Source of the DNA: Loktanella sp. IMCC34160 | GTDB taxonomy: Bacteria > Pseudomonadota > Alphaproteobacteria > Rhodobacterales > Rhodobacteraceae | Length of the DNA: 64,000 nucleotides | Direction: 5' to 3' | Assembly: GCF_004145845.1 (NCBI RefSeq) | Contig: NZ_SELP01000001.1 | Location: 62,001 to 126,000, forward strand | Shown here: positions 54,524 to 64,000 of the stretch, in pieces | How the letters are laid out: each line of letters starts with the position of its first letter | Position numbering within the stretch: the stretch's first letter is position 1 | Position numbers and translations under genes: made by a program | The notes under the pieces: generated by a model | Told to the model about the DNA's origin: nothing | What the model saw: the letters and a program-made list of their open reading frames with translations, nothing else | Databases searched by the model: none

Positions 54524-57103
54524 ATGCACGACTTGCAAGTGAAGCGCATGAAATCCGCGGGGGTCGGAGTGCTTCTTCGGGGAACTTGTCTGGGATCGCT
54601 GATCGCCATGGGGCTGGTCGGAACTCAGGCTGCTGTTGCGGCCGATCTTATCTGGGATCCGGGAAATACGGATGCCAGTGCGGATATCAATCCGGGCGAT
54701 GACAACTGGGACATTGGGACCACCGCCGTCTGGAACGACGGATCGACCGGTGGGCTGACATTCTCGAGCGGGGACAACGTCACCTTCGAAGAAGAGGCCA
54801 TGCCCAACCCCGACATTGCCACCGTTACCATCACCGAGGACGTCGATCCCGGGCAGATCACCTTTCTCGCGGATACGACTGCTCCGTTTCACACGGTTGA
54901 TTTTATCATCGCGGGCGGCGGCGGTGAGATTCTGTCGACCTCCGGAACTTTTGCGCCTGGCGTGCTAGAGATCATCATGGGGGATGCCGCTGAAGTCAGT
55001 GCAGGCCTGAACGGCGATTTCCTGATCACCGGCAGCGAACAGCTGACCCTGAGCGGTGCCAGCCCGAACCTGAACCAGCTTACCGTGAACGCCGATGCGA
55101 ACGTCTTTGTGTCCACGACGGGCGATCTGGCCGGGGCCATCAGCAGCGACGGAACCTTTGCGAGCGAAGGTAACATTGGAACCCTAGATGTCTGGAACGG
55201 CTCCGCTACGCTTGAAGGCACGGCGACCTATGTAAACATCCACACCGGCGCCACGGTCGACATTTCGGCCAACAACTCTGCCGGGCTGGACGTCGGCACG
55301 TTTATCCTTGGCAGCACGGTCGACCTTACGCTGAGCGACACGACTGGCACGCTGACCGCCGATACCTTCACCAACAATGGCGCCGTGACAATCGAGGACG
55401 GCGGCACACTGACCATGGACGGGGGCAACCCGTTCAACAACCTGAACGGAACACTTGACGTTCAGGCCGGTGGTGTCCTTGACGGGGATGTTGAACACAA
55501 TAGCACCAGCATGACAGTCCACGGGACCGTCACCGGGGATGTTGTGGCCAACTCGAACGGTCTGGTCATCGAAGGTGACGACCCGGGGGAGGACAATGCC
55601 GGTGTCATTCAGGGAACCCTGACCGTGGCAAACGGGGCGACTGCCGAAGCGGAAGACGGTGTCGAAATCGGAAGCATTTCCATCGAAACCGGGGGGAATC
55701 TTAGTCTCACGGAGTCGGGTACGGTCACGGTCACGCATGCCGGTGTTACATCCGTGACCATCGCCAATGGTGGGACGTTGGAACATGATGCCAATGGCTC
55801 AGGAACACTTGCCCTGGCGCCTGACGCCACAATGGACGTAGCGGGGACGATCCTCGACGATGATCTTGGCTTTGGCCCCAACGACACCTTCACCATCGAA
55901 GCGGGCACCGTAAATCTGCTGTCCACGGCCGTTCTTGACGGCGACATTCGGCTGAATGCCGATGTGAACAGCAACATTGCAATAACCGCCTCTGGCTATG
56001 GGTTCGACCTTGATGGGAACTGGACCAATCTCGCCGGGGGGTCGTTCCTGGTAGACCAGGCGCTGGACACCAATGGCAATGCGCTGATCAACAATGCGGA
56101 CGATGCGTTGATTACGGTCAATGCGACCCTCACCGGCAATGTGAACAACACCAACGGCACGGTGAACATTTCTGCGACGGGCGAGGTTACGGGCGAGGTC
56201 AACAACAGCGACGCGCTCAACATCACCACGGCCACCGTGGGGTCGATCGTGAACACCGCGACCGGCACCGTGGAAGTCACCAGCGGCGGGTGGGTCGATA
56301 CCACCATCGACAACGCCGGTATCTTCAACGTCAACTCGGGCACGCTGACGGTTGATGGGCTGACGACAAACCAGAACGGCGGGACACTGACCATTGATTC
56401 CGGTGCTTTCTTTGCGGGTGATGTCACCAACGAAGCGGGCGGCACGCTGGATGTGGATGGCCAGATCAATGGAGCGGCTCAACCGTTCACCGTGAACAAC
56501 TCCGGCACCATGACACTTGCCGGAACAATCGTCGGCGCCTTGACCAACAGCGACACCGTCGATGGCACCTATGGCCTGACGGTTGACGGCGCCGCCAACA
56601 TCACCGGGACCCTCACCAACTCGGGCGAGGCGCTGGTTTCCAGCACCCTGCAAGTGACCGGTGGCGTCACCAACGAAAGCGGCGGCGTCCTGACGCTGAA
56701 CAGCACGCTGACCGGCAACGTGACCAACGAGTCCGGCGGCGAGGTCAACACCGATGGCACAGGCCAGATCACCGGTTCGCTGGAATCCGCTGGCGTGGTC
56801 GAGGTCGAGGCCGGTGAACAGCTGACCGTTACGGTCAATCCGCTGACCATCCAGAATGGCGGCGAATTGCTGCTGGGCGGCACGATTGGTAACCCCATCG
56901 GCCTTATCAACACGAACGTAGACATCGAAGAAGGCGGGGTGCTGAACACCACCAGCAACTCTGCCTTGATCTATGGAACACTCGCTCTGGATGGAACTGC
57001 CACCATCGAGGACACCGAGCGACTGGACGTGACTGGACTGACCACCATTGAAGATGGCGGCGTTTTGGATGTCGGCGGCACTTTTTTGAGACCTGACTAT
57101 TGA
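54524..57103 (+). CDS. Autotransporter-type passenger without a beta-barrel
   Basis: An 859-residue protein with an extended signal peptide (positive N-terminus, cleavage near VAADLIWD) and about 25 beta-helix repeat turns rich in Gly, Asn, Thr and Asp, with GGTLT/GGxLDV units, e.g. NGGTLTIDSGAF and ESGGVLTLNSTLTG. It looks like the passenger of a type V secreted adhesin. The frame ends at LDVGGTFLRPDY with no barrel, and no barrel is seen in the next 770 nt, so it is probably truncated. ATG 54524 chosen; ATG 54548 is an alternative. Confidence 0.72.
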   Translation: MHDLQVKRMKSAGVGVLLRGTCLGSLIAMGLVGTQAAVAADLIWDPGNTDASADINPGDDNWDIGTTAVWNDGSTGGLTFSSGDNVTFEEEAMPNPDIATVTITEDVDPGQITFLADTTAPFHTVDFIIAGGGGEILSTSGTFAPGVLEIIMGDAAEVSAGLNGDFLITGSEQLTLSGASPNLNQLTVNADANVFVSTTGDLAGAISSDGTFASEGNIGTLDVWNGSATLEGTATYVNIHTGATVDISANNSAGLDVGTFILGSTVDLTLSDTTGTLTADTFTNNGAVTIEDGGTLTMDGGNPFNNLNGTLDVQAGGVLDGDVEHNSTSMTVHGTVTGDVVANSNGLVIEGDDPGEDNAGVIQGTLTVANGATAEAEDGVEIGSISIETGGNLSLTESGTVTVTHAGVTSVTIANGGTLEHDANGSGTLALAPDATMDVAGTILDDDLGFGPNDTFTIEAGTVNLLSTAVLDGDIRLNADVNSNIAITASGYGFDLDGNWTNLAGGSFLVDQALDTNGNALINNADDALITVNATLTGNVNNTNGTVNISATGEVTGEVNNSDALNITTATVGSIVNTATGTVEVTSGGWVDTTIDNAGIFNVNSGTLTVDGLTTNQNGGTLTIDSGAFFAGDVTNEAGGTLDVDGQINGAAQPFTVNNSGTMTLAGTIVGALTNSDTVDGTYGLTVDGAANITGTLTNSGEALVSSTLQVTGGVTNESGGVLTLNSTLTGNVTNESGGEVNTDGTGQITGSLESAGVVEVEAGEQLTVTVNPLTIQNGGELLLGGTIGNPIGLINTNVDIEEGGVLNTTSNSALIYGTLALDGTATIEDTERLDVTGLTTIEDGGVLDVGGTFLRPDY

Positions 57104-57873
57104 ACTTGGAGAATGCTACATTCCAACGGGAGTTCCGCCCGGCACCGAAAGGGAAACTCATTCACCGGAACCTTGATTGTTCTCCTACCAAGGACACAAA
57201 AGGAAACGCACCCGCCGGTGGGTGAGCTTGGGTGTGAACGATATTCGCCTGGATTAGGAGAATCTTAACTCGCTTTGTGGACCTTCGGGTTCAGCCATTA
57301 GCATTGTCTATGGAAGGGGGCGGAAACGCGAGGAGTTTGTGGACGATGGTCGAGACGAAGCGTCAAGAAGAAGTGTCAAGAAAGCCCTCGCTAAGGTCCG
57401 GTGGGCCGTTGAATGGAGCGACCGACAGTGATGATCTCTATGATGGATCAATGCACATTGGAATATGGTTTTCTTTGAGGGCGCTGCAGATCCGTGAATC
57501 GGCTAGAACCGCCCCTAAGGCTGCAAACCTGGCTGTGCTGCGCGGCGAGAACAGTCTTCTTTGTCAGGAAGCCCGGGACTAGAAGATCCCGGTCGTCTTG
57601 AAGGTGCCCAGGGTAGCGAAATGGGGTGTCAAAGGTTTATTGAACTGTGGGCCAACAATCGATTTTGGGCGTCCGCCCAACTTTCCAGAGACGATTCAAG
57701 TCTCTCCATTTCCTACCTGGTCAATGAGCATTCTTTGAACACATCTTGAGTATTGACCAGGTCGACATAAGGGCTCGGACTTTGTATCAGAGCTTAGCCC
57801 CCTCACGTTCTGTTTGATAGAGGGTAAGCTTCATTCAGATAGGCAAGCTGAAACGGCAATAAGGAGCGGGCGG
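57104..57873. other. 770-nt region after the truncated passenger
   Basis: No convincing gene or IS end. Open frames at 57277-57582 and 57561-57749 have no known motif or good ribosome-binding site. The autotransporter beta-barrel expected here is absent in all frames. It contains the promoter region of the metalloprotease gene and an AAGGAG site at 57861-57866. Confidence 0.45.
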
Positions 57874-59337
57874 ATGGCGTCTACGATATCGTCGGATGGA
57901 ACCCCGACCAACGGCGCAGATCCGTGGATCGACAGCCTCGTCTGGGGAGGCCAGTGGACCGACGCGGGCGGCATTGTCACGATCACCTATTCCATTGAAA
58001 CCGGCACCGCACCGGCCGCGGTCTTCTCGGGATCGGGTGCGGACTGGCACTCCTATGAGATTGTCGCCCTCGAAGCCGCATATGCGGCTTGGGAAGCGGT
58101 CGCTAATATCGAATTCGTCGAAGTGCTCAACAATGCGAATATCGAGAACTGGCTCGGTTCGGACGCCCAAGTCGGGGCGCTCGGCTGGCACAATATTCCG
58201 ATCAACAATGCGATCATGCCGCTCTACGGCGTCTTCTCTTATCAGGGGACCGGCTGGACCTCCACTGGGTTGCTGGAAGGCGGATATGGGTTTGTGACGC
58301 TGATCCACGAAATCGGCCACGGGCTCGGCCTTGCGCACCCTCATGACGGTGGGAGCGCAGGCGACGCGACGAATTTCCCCGGCGTGACCTCGGCCTTTGG
58401 TGACTACGGCGACTACAACCTGAACCAGGGCATCTGGACAACAATGTCCTATAATGACGGCTGGCCGGCGGAAATTACGTCCGGCGACTATACCTACGGC
58501 TGGCAGGCGACCCCGATGGCGCTCGATATCGCGGCGATTCAAGCGATCTATGGCGCCAACACGACCTATGCGTCGGGCAGCGATACCTATGTCCTGCCGG
58601 ATGCCAACGGATCGGGGACCTTCTGGTCCTGTATCTGGGACACCGCCGGGATCGACACGATCAGCCATGCAGGCGGCACCAATGCCGCCGTCATCAACCT
58701 CAACGACGCCCCGCTTGCGGCCGATCCGGCGAATGCGGGGGGCTTTGTGTCCTACGCGGACGGTATCGTCGGCGGTTTCACGATTGCCAACGGCGTGATG
58801 ATCGAGAACGCGATTGGCGGCAACGGCAACGACCATATCACCGGCAACGAAGGAGACAACTCGATCTCTGGTGGTATGGGCGATGATCGGGCGCTTGGCG
58901 GTTTTGGCGATGATGCCGTTCTTGGTGAAGTCGGGAATGATCGTCTCTCTGGCGGAAGTGGAGATGATCTAATCTATGCTGGTGATGGAAATGACCACAT
59001 TAGCGGCGGGAGCGGCAATGACGTCCTCGACGGTGGGAGCGGCGATGACTGGATATTGGGGGGGGACGGAGACGACGCCTTGTATGGTGGGTCTGGAAGC
59101 GATGTCTTCGTCTTTCTTGATATGACGGCCTCCACACAAGACGTGATCCACGATTTTGAGGATGGCGTCGATCTCATTCAGATGTCGCTGAATGCGTATC
59201 TCGGTCAATCGGCAGAAGCAGGAGACATCCTCATACAACAAGACGGGACCGACACTGTGGTCACCTGCGGAAATTCGACGATCATCCTGCTGAACATTGC
59301 CTCGTCGGTCATTGACGGAGATGATTTCCTGATTTGA
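57874..59337 (+). CDS. Serralysin-type RTX metalloprotease (peptidase M10B)
   Basis: A 487-residue secreted zinc protease. The zinc site HEIGHGLGLAHP (His145, Glu146, His149, His155) and the Met-turn TTMSYND (Met191) are intact, so it should be active. From about residue 310 to 415 come RTX calcium repeats (GGxGxD type). The C-terminal region ends DGDDFLI, which suits a type I secretion signal. No secretion ABC or MFP genes are near. An AAGGAG site precedes ATG 57874 at 7 nt. Confidence 0.9.
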   Translation: MASTISSDGTPTNGADPWIDSLVWGGQWTDAGGIVTITYSIETGTAPAAVFSGSGADWHSYEIVALEAAYAAWEAVANIEFVEVLNNANIENWLGSDAQVGALGWHNIPINNAIMPLYGVFSYQGTGWTSTGLLEGGYGFVTLIHEIGHGLGLAHPHDGGSAGDATNFPGVTSAFGDYGDYNLNQGIWTTMSYNDGWPAEITSGDYTYGWQATPMALDIAAIQAIYGANTTYASGSDTYVLPDANGSGTFWSCIWDTAGIDTISHAGGTNAAVINLNDAPLAADPANAGGFVSYADGIVGGFTIANGVMIENAIGGNGNDHITGNEGDNSISGGMGDDRALGGFGDDAVLGEVGNDRLSGGSGDDLIYAGDGNDHISGGSGNDVLDGGSGDDWILGGDGDDALYGGSGSDVFVFLDMTASTQDVIHDFEDGVDLIQMSLNAYLGQSAEAGDILIQQDGTDTVVTCGNSTIILLNIASSVIDGDDFLI

Positions 59338-59411
59338 AGGTCAGCTATCCCTTCGGTCCGCTTTTCACTGACGACGGTTAGGATCTCGTAGAGCTTTCTC
59401 TGGGCGACCCG

Positions 59412-60440
59412 TCATACAAAGATTGCGGCCTTGCAGCTAACAACAATACTTGAAACCAGGTCTTCGAGACTCTTGCTATCATCAAATCCCTCTATGATCG
59501 CAACTACTTGGCCCAATGCCTCGACCCTGACGGTCTGGTTCAATTTCACGAGCGTAACATTTGCCTGAACACCGTCGGCGTCCCAAGGGTTGGCTTCTGG
59601 AAAGAAGGCTAGAAAAGTTGGCTCAGCCATCCAAAGCTGAATCTCGATCAACTCGGATGTCTCCGCTCCCAGCATTTCCCAATCTTTAATCGTTGTCGGC
59701 GCGGCAATGCCATAGTGTTGTTCGATCTTGAAGGAATCAACGCCAGTCCCGCCGACCAGTGTGTCCCAGAAATCGCCGATTAGAGTATCATTCCCGGCGT
59801 CGCCCAATAGCTCATCTGCCTTGAACGGGTCGCTGATCGATGCTGATAGCGTCGCGTATGGCCCTTCAGACGAGTCACTGGATGTGTCTTCCCACACATC
59901 ACTGTCGAGGCCTGACAGGATGTCATTGCCGTCTCCTCCATAGGCGGTGTTGCGCCCGCCAAAATCGATGAAGCGGTCATCGCCATCGCCTCCGTAGAAT
60001 TGGTCATCGCCCCCCCTTGGATTCGAAATGTCTGATGGAACAAACGTATCGGTGACCACATCATTCCCGCTGCCGCCAAATATCGTATCATTTCCATCAT
60101 CCTCAACTTCATTCGGGGATTGGTCTAGGAAGCGATCATCGCCATCATCGCCAAAAATTACGTCATGGCCCGCGCCGCCTAGAACAACATCATCACCCTG
60201 AAGTGCTCGCAATGTTTCGTCGTCATCTGTGCCCAGTAGAATGTCTGAGCTAGCACTTCCGACCAGATGTATCACATCCGGATTGTCCGTTGAGGATGTG
60301 GCGCCCAGCATGTCTGTACTGTGCTCATCCATCGAGACATCGTCGTCACCTTCGGGTTCGTCGTTTTCGTCGTTCCCCATCGAGCCGTATGCTGCTGCGA
60401 GACCGATAGTGCCTATGAGCACTAGGAGAATTACTTCCAT
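59412..60440 (-). CDS. Membrane-anchored RTX calcium-binding protein, second example
   Basis: A 342-residue protein with an N-terminal helix (VILLVLIGTIGLAAAYG), an acidic linker, RTX repeats (about 75-190: GGSGND, GGDGDD, GGDGND) and a C-terminal domain with ELIEIQLWMAEPTF and a closing VVAIIEGFDDS segment. The layout matches the plus-strand gene at 22202. It faces the metalloprotease gene convergently (74 nt apart). Calcium binding is expected; any activity is unknown. Confidence 0.72.
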   Translation of the reverse strand: MEVILLVLIGTIGLAAAYGSMGNDENDEPEGDDDVSMDEHSTDMLGATSSTDNPDVIHLVGSASSDILLGTDDDETLRALQGDDVVLGGAGHDVIFGDDGDDRFLDQSPNEVEDDGNDTIFGGSGNDVVTDTFVPSDISNPRGGDDQFYGGDGDDRFIDFGGRNTAYGGDGNDILSGLDSDVWEDTSSDSSEGPYATLSASISDPFKADELLGDAGNDTLIGDFWDTLVGGTGVDSFKIEQHYGIAAPTTIKDWEMLGAETSELIEIQLWMAEPTFLAFFPEANPWDADGVQANVTLVKLNQTVRVEALGQVVAIIEGFDDSKSLEDLVSSIVVSCKAAIFV

Positions 60441-60548
60441 GAAACGCTCCTGATTTTTAGAAACAATCGTCGAGGACAGGTTTCATATTGGTGAAGTCAC
60501 TGAGCCAAGATTTGCCAGTTTGATTTAGATGTTATGCGAATTTTCTTT

Positions 60549-60806
60549 TCTTGCTCGCTACTTGGGCTTGGCGTGTTCGAGCGTTGCGCCTGCCGCGCAC
60601 TGGGTCGGCACCGATCCACGCAACGCAAAGTCCAACAAGGTCGAGCCGACGGAGAGCAGCTGACGGCTGAGATCATTGATTTGGTCGACCAATATGGGCG
60701 CCACGGCCACCGCATGATCACCGCTCTGGTGAATGACGCGAGCTGGCATCTGAACCGCAAACGGGTCGAGCGTATCTGGCGACAGGAGGGGCTATGCGAC
60801 AGATGA
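60549..60806 (+). pseudogene. IS3-family transposase fragment (OrfB part)
   Basis: An open stretch whose residues match the HTH_21 region of IS3 OrfB: ERCACRALGRHRSTQRKV, YGRHGHRMITALVND and KRVERIWRQEGL. It lacks the DDE catalytic core that should follow and has no start of its own. It is a remnant of an insertion sequence. Confidence 0.75.
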
Positions 60807-61281
60807 AGGGCAAGGGCCGGATCACCTGGATTCAATTTGCCTGCGCGCGGCACGAGGTGCTCATCGCCAATGGCTGCCTGCAGGGATCGCTCCTGCTTGG
60901 GCCGATAGCCGCGAACGCACCGTCATCCGCGGAGTGTCAGGCCGTGACCAATATTTTCGGGGCTGTCTCAACACCCGGCGAGGAGTTTAACGGCCTGCAC
61001 TCGCGCTTATGCCTGACGGTGGGCGCGGTCAAACGGCGGCTTGCCAAGCACCCCAAGGACAAGGGCCTGAACTTGGACAGGGAAATCCGGAAATGGGATC
61101 GCGACCCTGCGACGGAGAAATACGAAACTGAGCACTTCAGTGAAGCGGAACCAATGGCCAAACCCCAAGAGAAGGCCCGCCGGGTCGCGTAGGCACGTTT
61201 TGGCTCGACAGTGCGGACAGACCCAACGGTCACGCAGCAAGGCGGAAGGTGTCAAGTCAGGCGGTCAATGCACAACATTTC
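60807..61281. other. Debris region after the IS3 fragment
   Basis: About 475 nt. A plus-strand frame (60794-61192) contains a charged stretch KHPKDKGLNLDREIRKWDRDP but no recognised domain; it could be remnant or chance. No RNA gene or repeat was seen. Confidence 0.35.
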
Positions 61282-63939
61282 TCAAGCAAAGACAAAGAAG
61301 TCGGACGAAAGTTCGTCGACGGTCAGACCGTTGATCATCAACCGATCGTCGCCGATGTCCAAAATAACCCCATCCGAGTAGAGTCGGATTGTTGTCAAAG
61401 TGAGCATGTCTTCATAGCTCGTGATGCCTTCGAAACCTGTTAGACGTATGACATCCATTTCGAATACACCGTCAAAATCTCGGATGGAAAGAAACTCGTC
61501 ACCTGCCTCGAACACGAAGGTGTCTGCCCCCGCTCCACCGTACGCAACGTCACGTCCGTCTTGCCCATCAATCAAGTCGTTGCCATCATCGCCGTACAAT
61601 TTGTCATTTCCCGATCCGCCAAAAATCAGATCCTGACCGTCGCCGCCATAGATGCGGTCATCCCCCTCCTCTCCGAGAAGCCGATTGCTGCCCTGATTGC
61701 CTGCAATATAGTCACCCAAACCAGCGCCGGTGACATTAAAGTTTGCTTCGCCTTCGAGGTAGATTCGGTAAACGTCAGGGGCAAATTCGAAATCACCCGA
61801 AACGCTTTCCCCTCCTTCAATCCAAAGCGAATTCACGGTAATAACTGTCGGAGCATCTTGTTCGAGTGCAGATCCGTCGAGGATCGTGACAGCCCGATTT
61901 TCGCTCGCGACTTGCTGCAATATTGTGAAGTCTTTGAAGTATCCAAGGGAGCGCGACCAGGAGTTATTCGCAAACATCTCAAGACCGGGCTCAACCTCCT
62001 GAACGCTCAAAGCAATCGAGACAGTTTCTCCGTCCAAAGCGAAGTCACTGGCATAGATGTTCAGCAAATAGTCTCCGGCGGCATCGAAGTCTGGCCGCAA
62101 CCATACTCCTCCGATTTCCGGATCGGACCTGACCCACCATTCGCTGCGATCATCCAGGTAGCCGTAGGAGTAGAGGAGATCGCCTTCGAGGTCAGTGAAC
62201 CAACCAGCGGTGTCAAGCCAGACCCACTCTCCTTCTCCAATTGTTATCGACTCTGGAATGCTAGCGAGGGGATTCACAAAAGGTGCGGAGTTGAGCTGTT
62301 GTGGAGCTGCCAACTCCTCCTGGCTAATCAACTGCTGATAGACCTCGAAGAACCGGATTCCAAATTCTACAAGTGAAGCGCCGTCGAAATGGACGCCAGA
62401 TGCATCAAAGGCCTGAAGTCCAACAGACGAAACAAAGCCGATATTTGGGTCTTCGTTCAACAGCTCAAGGGTTTGAAGCGCCGCATTCTGAACGAAGTTG
62501 ACTCCGTCTCGCGACAGTTCCCCGATCAAGATGTTCATATCGGGCGTGGCCCAGGCGGCATCACGCATTTGATCGATCAGTTCTAGGACCATCGCTGCAT
62601 AGGTGTCTGTCGGAATCGAATGGTTCGACTCACCCTGATGCCACAAGACGATATCGACACTGCTCTGGCCCACCATTTCCAAAGCAGCATCGATTTCTGA
62701 GGTAAGCGCTCCCCAGTTTTCGCCGCTACCGCTATCAAGCCAGGTTTGTATCTGGGAGCCCGATACAGGATGTGCAATTACAAGCACCGGCTGTCCAGAA
62801 TTCGTCGCGAGCTCATTTGCAAATGGGAAGAAGAGATTGTTTCGGAGGGCTTCGCCAGTCCTTACGCCATCTCCGCCTGCGGGGGCACTTCCGTAGTCGG
62901 CTGCTACGATGGCTCCATTCACCCAGTCGTAAGCCATTACGTTGGGGTCGATGGTCATGTCCCCCCCAGCGCCGGCTCCTAGCATATTGGACTGACCTGC
63001 AGCAACCACCACCAAGTAGTCAGGTGACCACCAATCACCGTCGCCATCCTGAAACTTGAAATCCAAGTGTGGCGGTTCGCTTGCCCGACGATGGTAGATG
63101 ACCCCACCGATTGCGATCTCATTGACGTCCTGCCACAAGTTGCTCGCAATGTACTCTTCCACAGTTTCGTATTCAGGAAGATAGGGAGCCGCATCGAATT
63201 CAACCGAGGATTCAGTCAGCTCCGAGATATCGGTGTCGATCAATATTATTTCGGACCCATTGTCTCTGACTACAACATTCTGCCCTGATTGCACAATGTC
63301 TACGTTTCCGAGAAAGCTAGCGAAGTCGTCGAACCTACCCATCCCATCGATGACAAGCACATCGCCCTCGTTCGGATCAAAATCCCTGATGATGTGTGCT
63401 GTTTCAGGTGTTGAGTAGAGCACAAAAGTATCGGCGCCCTCACCACCATAGAGCTGATTTCGGCCAGACGAAGCCACCAAAACATCTTGTCCGTCGCCAC
63501 CATAGACGCGGTCCGAGCCGTACCCAGATGAAACAAAGTCATCGCCATCATCTCCAAAGAGGACGTCGTTTCCTGACCCGCCCAAGAGCGTGTCGTCGCC
63601 ACCGTTGGCATGAACAATGTCTCTGGCAGTACCCCCATGGACGATGTCATGACCATCTCCGAGGTTTATCCTAGACTCCTGATCGGATGTCCAAAGCTCC
63701 GTATCGGCTGTGCCCTCTACCGAGAAAAGCGTTGCATCACCTACTAGCTGAATCGTCAGGTATCCGCCGTCTGTGTAGAGTTGATTTGCGTAGGTCGAAA
63801 TAGTGATGGGTTCGTGATTGACGTGTCCGGTTGGTAGCTGGATGCTATACCTATCGCGTAGCTCTGAAACTGTTGTTTCAAAAGTCTCGAATTCTCCGAT
63901 CAATGCGCCAGTTCCTGGCGACTTGAAAAGCTTGTACAT
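61282..63939 (-). CDS. RTX protein with SASA-type carbohydrate esterase domain
   Basis: An 885-residue protein with two RTX blocks (about 93-172 and 740-812) around a central SASA/GDSL-like esterase domain (about 308-545). The catalytic triad motifs are present: AAGQSNMLG (Ser317), LWHQGESNHS and VHFDGASL (candidate Asp/His). The Gln-Gly-Glu oxyanion site fits sialate O-acetylesterases and acetylxylan esterases. A beta-sandwich cadherin-like segment follows (about 560-655). It probably removes acetyl groups from polysaccharides outside the cell. The C-terminus ends SDFFVFA, typical of secreted RTX proteins. Confidence 0.8.
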   Translation of the reverse strand: MYKLFKSPGTGALIGEFETFETTVSELRDRYSIQLPTGHVNHEPITISTYANQLYTDGGYLTIQLVGDATLFSVEGTADTELWTSDQESRINLGDGHDIVHGGTARDIVHANGGDDTLLGGSGNDVLFGDDGDDFVSSGYGSDRVYGGDGQDVLVASSGRNQLYGGEGADTFVLYSTPETAHIIRDFDPNEGDVLVIDGMGRFDDFASFLGNVDIVQSGQNVVVRDNGSEIILIDTDISELTESSVEFDAAPYLPEYETVEEYIASNLWQDVNEIAIGGVIYHRRASEPPHLDFKFQDGDGDWWSPDYLVVVAAGQSNMLGAGAGGDMTIDPNVMAYDWVNGAIVAADYGSAPAGGDGVRTGEALRNNLFFPFANELATNSGQPVLVIAHPVSGSQIQTWLDSGSGENWGALTSEIDAALEMVGQSSVDIVLWHQGESNHSIPTDTYAAMVLELIDQMRDAAWATPDMNILIGELSRDGVNFVQNAALQTLELLNEDPNIGFVSSVGLQAFDASGVHFDGASLVEFGIRFFEVYQQLISQEELAAPQQLNSAPFVNPLASIPESITIGEGEWVWLDTAGWFTDLEGDLLYSYGYLDDRSEWWVRSDPEIGGVWLRPDFDAAGDYLLNIYASDFALDGETVSIALSVQEVEPGLEMFANNSWSRSLGYFKDFTILQQVASENRAVTILDGSALEQDAPTVITVNSLWIEGGESVSGDFEFAPDVYRIYLEGEANFNVTGAGLGDYIAGNQGSNRLLGEEGDDRIYGGDGQDLIFGGSGNDKLYGDDGNDLIDGQDGRDVAYGGAGADTFVFEAGDEFLSIRDFDGVFEMDVIRLTGFEGITSYEDMLTLTTIRLYSDGVILDIGDDRLMINGLTVDELSSDFFVFA

Positions 63940-64000
63940 CTTGTCTTCCGGCGCCCCTTAAAAAGAGAAGTGAAAATTTTTCGCTACTTGAATAAACTCT

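Noticed and set aside
55184-56653. Long minus-strand frames opposite the adhesin passenger
   Set aside because: Repetitive antisense sequence gives open frames by chance; no start or motif support.
57835-58836. Minus-strand open frame of 333 codons opposite the metalloprotease
   Set aside because: Antisense to a gene with an intact zinc-protease site; no own homology visible.
57874-63939. Type I secretion system for the RTX proteins
   Set aside because: No HlyB/HlyD-like genes were found; secretion partners must be elsewhere.

Overview
The window looks like the chromosome of a marine alphaproteobacterium of the Rhodobacteraceae (Roseobacter-type). The rpmH-rnpA-yidD and yidC-MOSC-engB-argB order, the high GC of the first 14 kb, and the many RTX and capsule genes point that way. 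This placement is inferred from gene content; no 16S gene is present.

Layout. (1) 1-14.0 kb is core chromosome: argB (cut by the window edge), engB, a MOSC protein, yidC, an EAL phosphodiesterase, ttcA, an alpha/beta hydrolase, a small lipoprotein, a hydroxyacid dehydrogenase, yidD, rnpA and rpmH, then a TVP38 membrane protein overlapping a flavin disulfide oxidoreductase, and a sensor histidine kinase. (2) At 14,057-14,133 lies a tRNA-Arg(ACG), directly followed by a tyrosine integrase, which is the usual left edge of a genomic island. Everything after it looks accessory. (3) 15.8-18.3 kb holds two overlapping tyrosine recombinases, followed by a strong hairpin and two perfect palindromes. 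(4) 18.6-23.1 kb is a mosaic of a lipoprotein, a YHYH/peptidoglycan-binding protein, an IS66 relic, a sulfotransferase, a capsule-synthesis-like protein and a membrane-anchored RTX protein. (5) 23.3-31 kb is a defence-like block: a Gabija pair (OLD-type nuclease gajA and UvrD-type helicase gajB, overlapping by 4 nt), an unrecognised 605-residue protein with a nuclease-like motif, an HNH protein and a small P-loop protein. (6) 31.1-34.3 kb holds two translationally coupled, exported DUF4034-like paralogues. (7) 35.3-39.6 kb is a prophage fragment (terminase small and large subunits, portal) that seems cut at both ends.

(8) 39.7-52 kb is a surface-polysaccharide locus: two glycosyltransferases, an ABC-type capsule exporter with two different KpsE-like proteins flanking the KpsT ATPase and followed by KpsM, then three methyltransferases and an unknown 349-residue protein on the opposite strand. 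(9) 52-64 kb is a cell-surface block: a TbpB-like lipoprotein convergent with a Slam-like outer-membrane protein, an autotransporter-style passenger without a barrel, a serralysin-type RTX metalloprotease, a second membrane-anchored RTX protein, IS3 debris, and an 885-residue RTX protein carrying a SASA-type esterase domain.

Taken together, the variable part seems devoted to building and modifying the cell envelope and to resisting phage. No type I secretion ABC/MFP genes and no capsule KpsD/KpsC-type outer-membrane genes were found, so these RTX proteins and the capsule exporter probably need partners encoded elsewhere. The right end of the island is not in view; I did not find a second copy of the tRNA-Arg 3' end.
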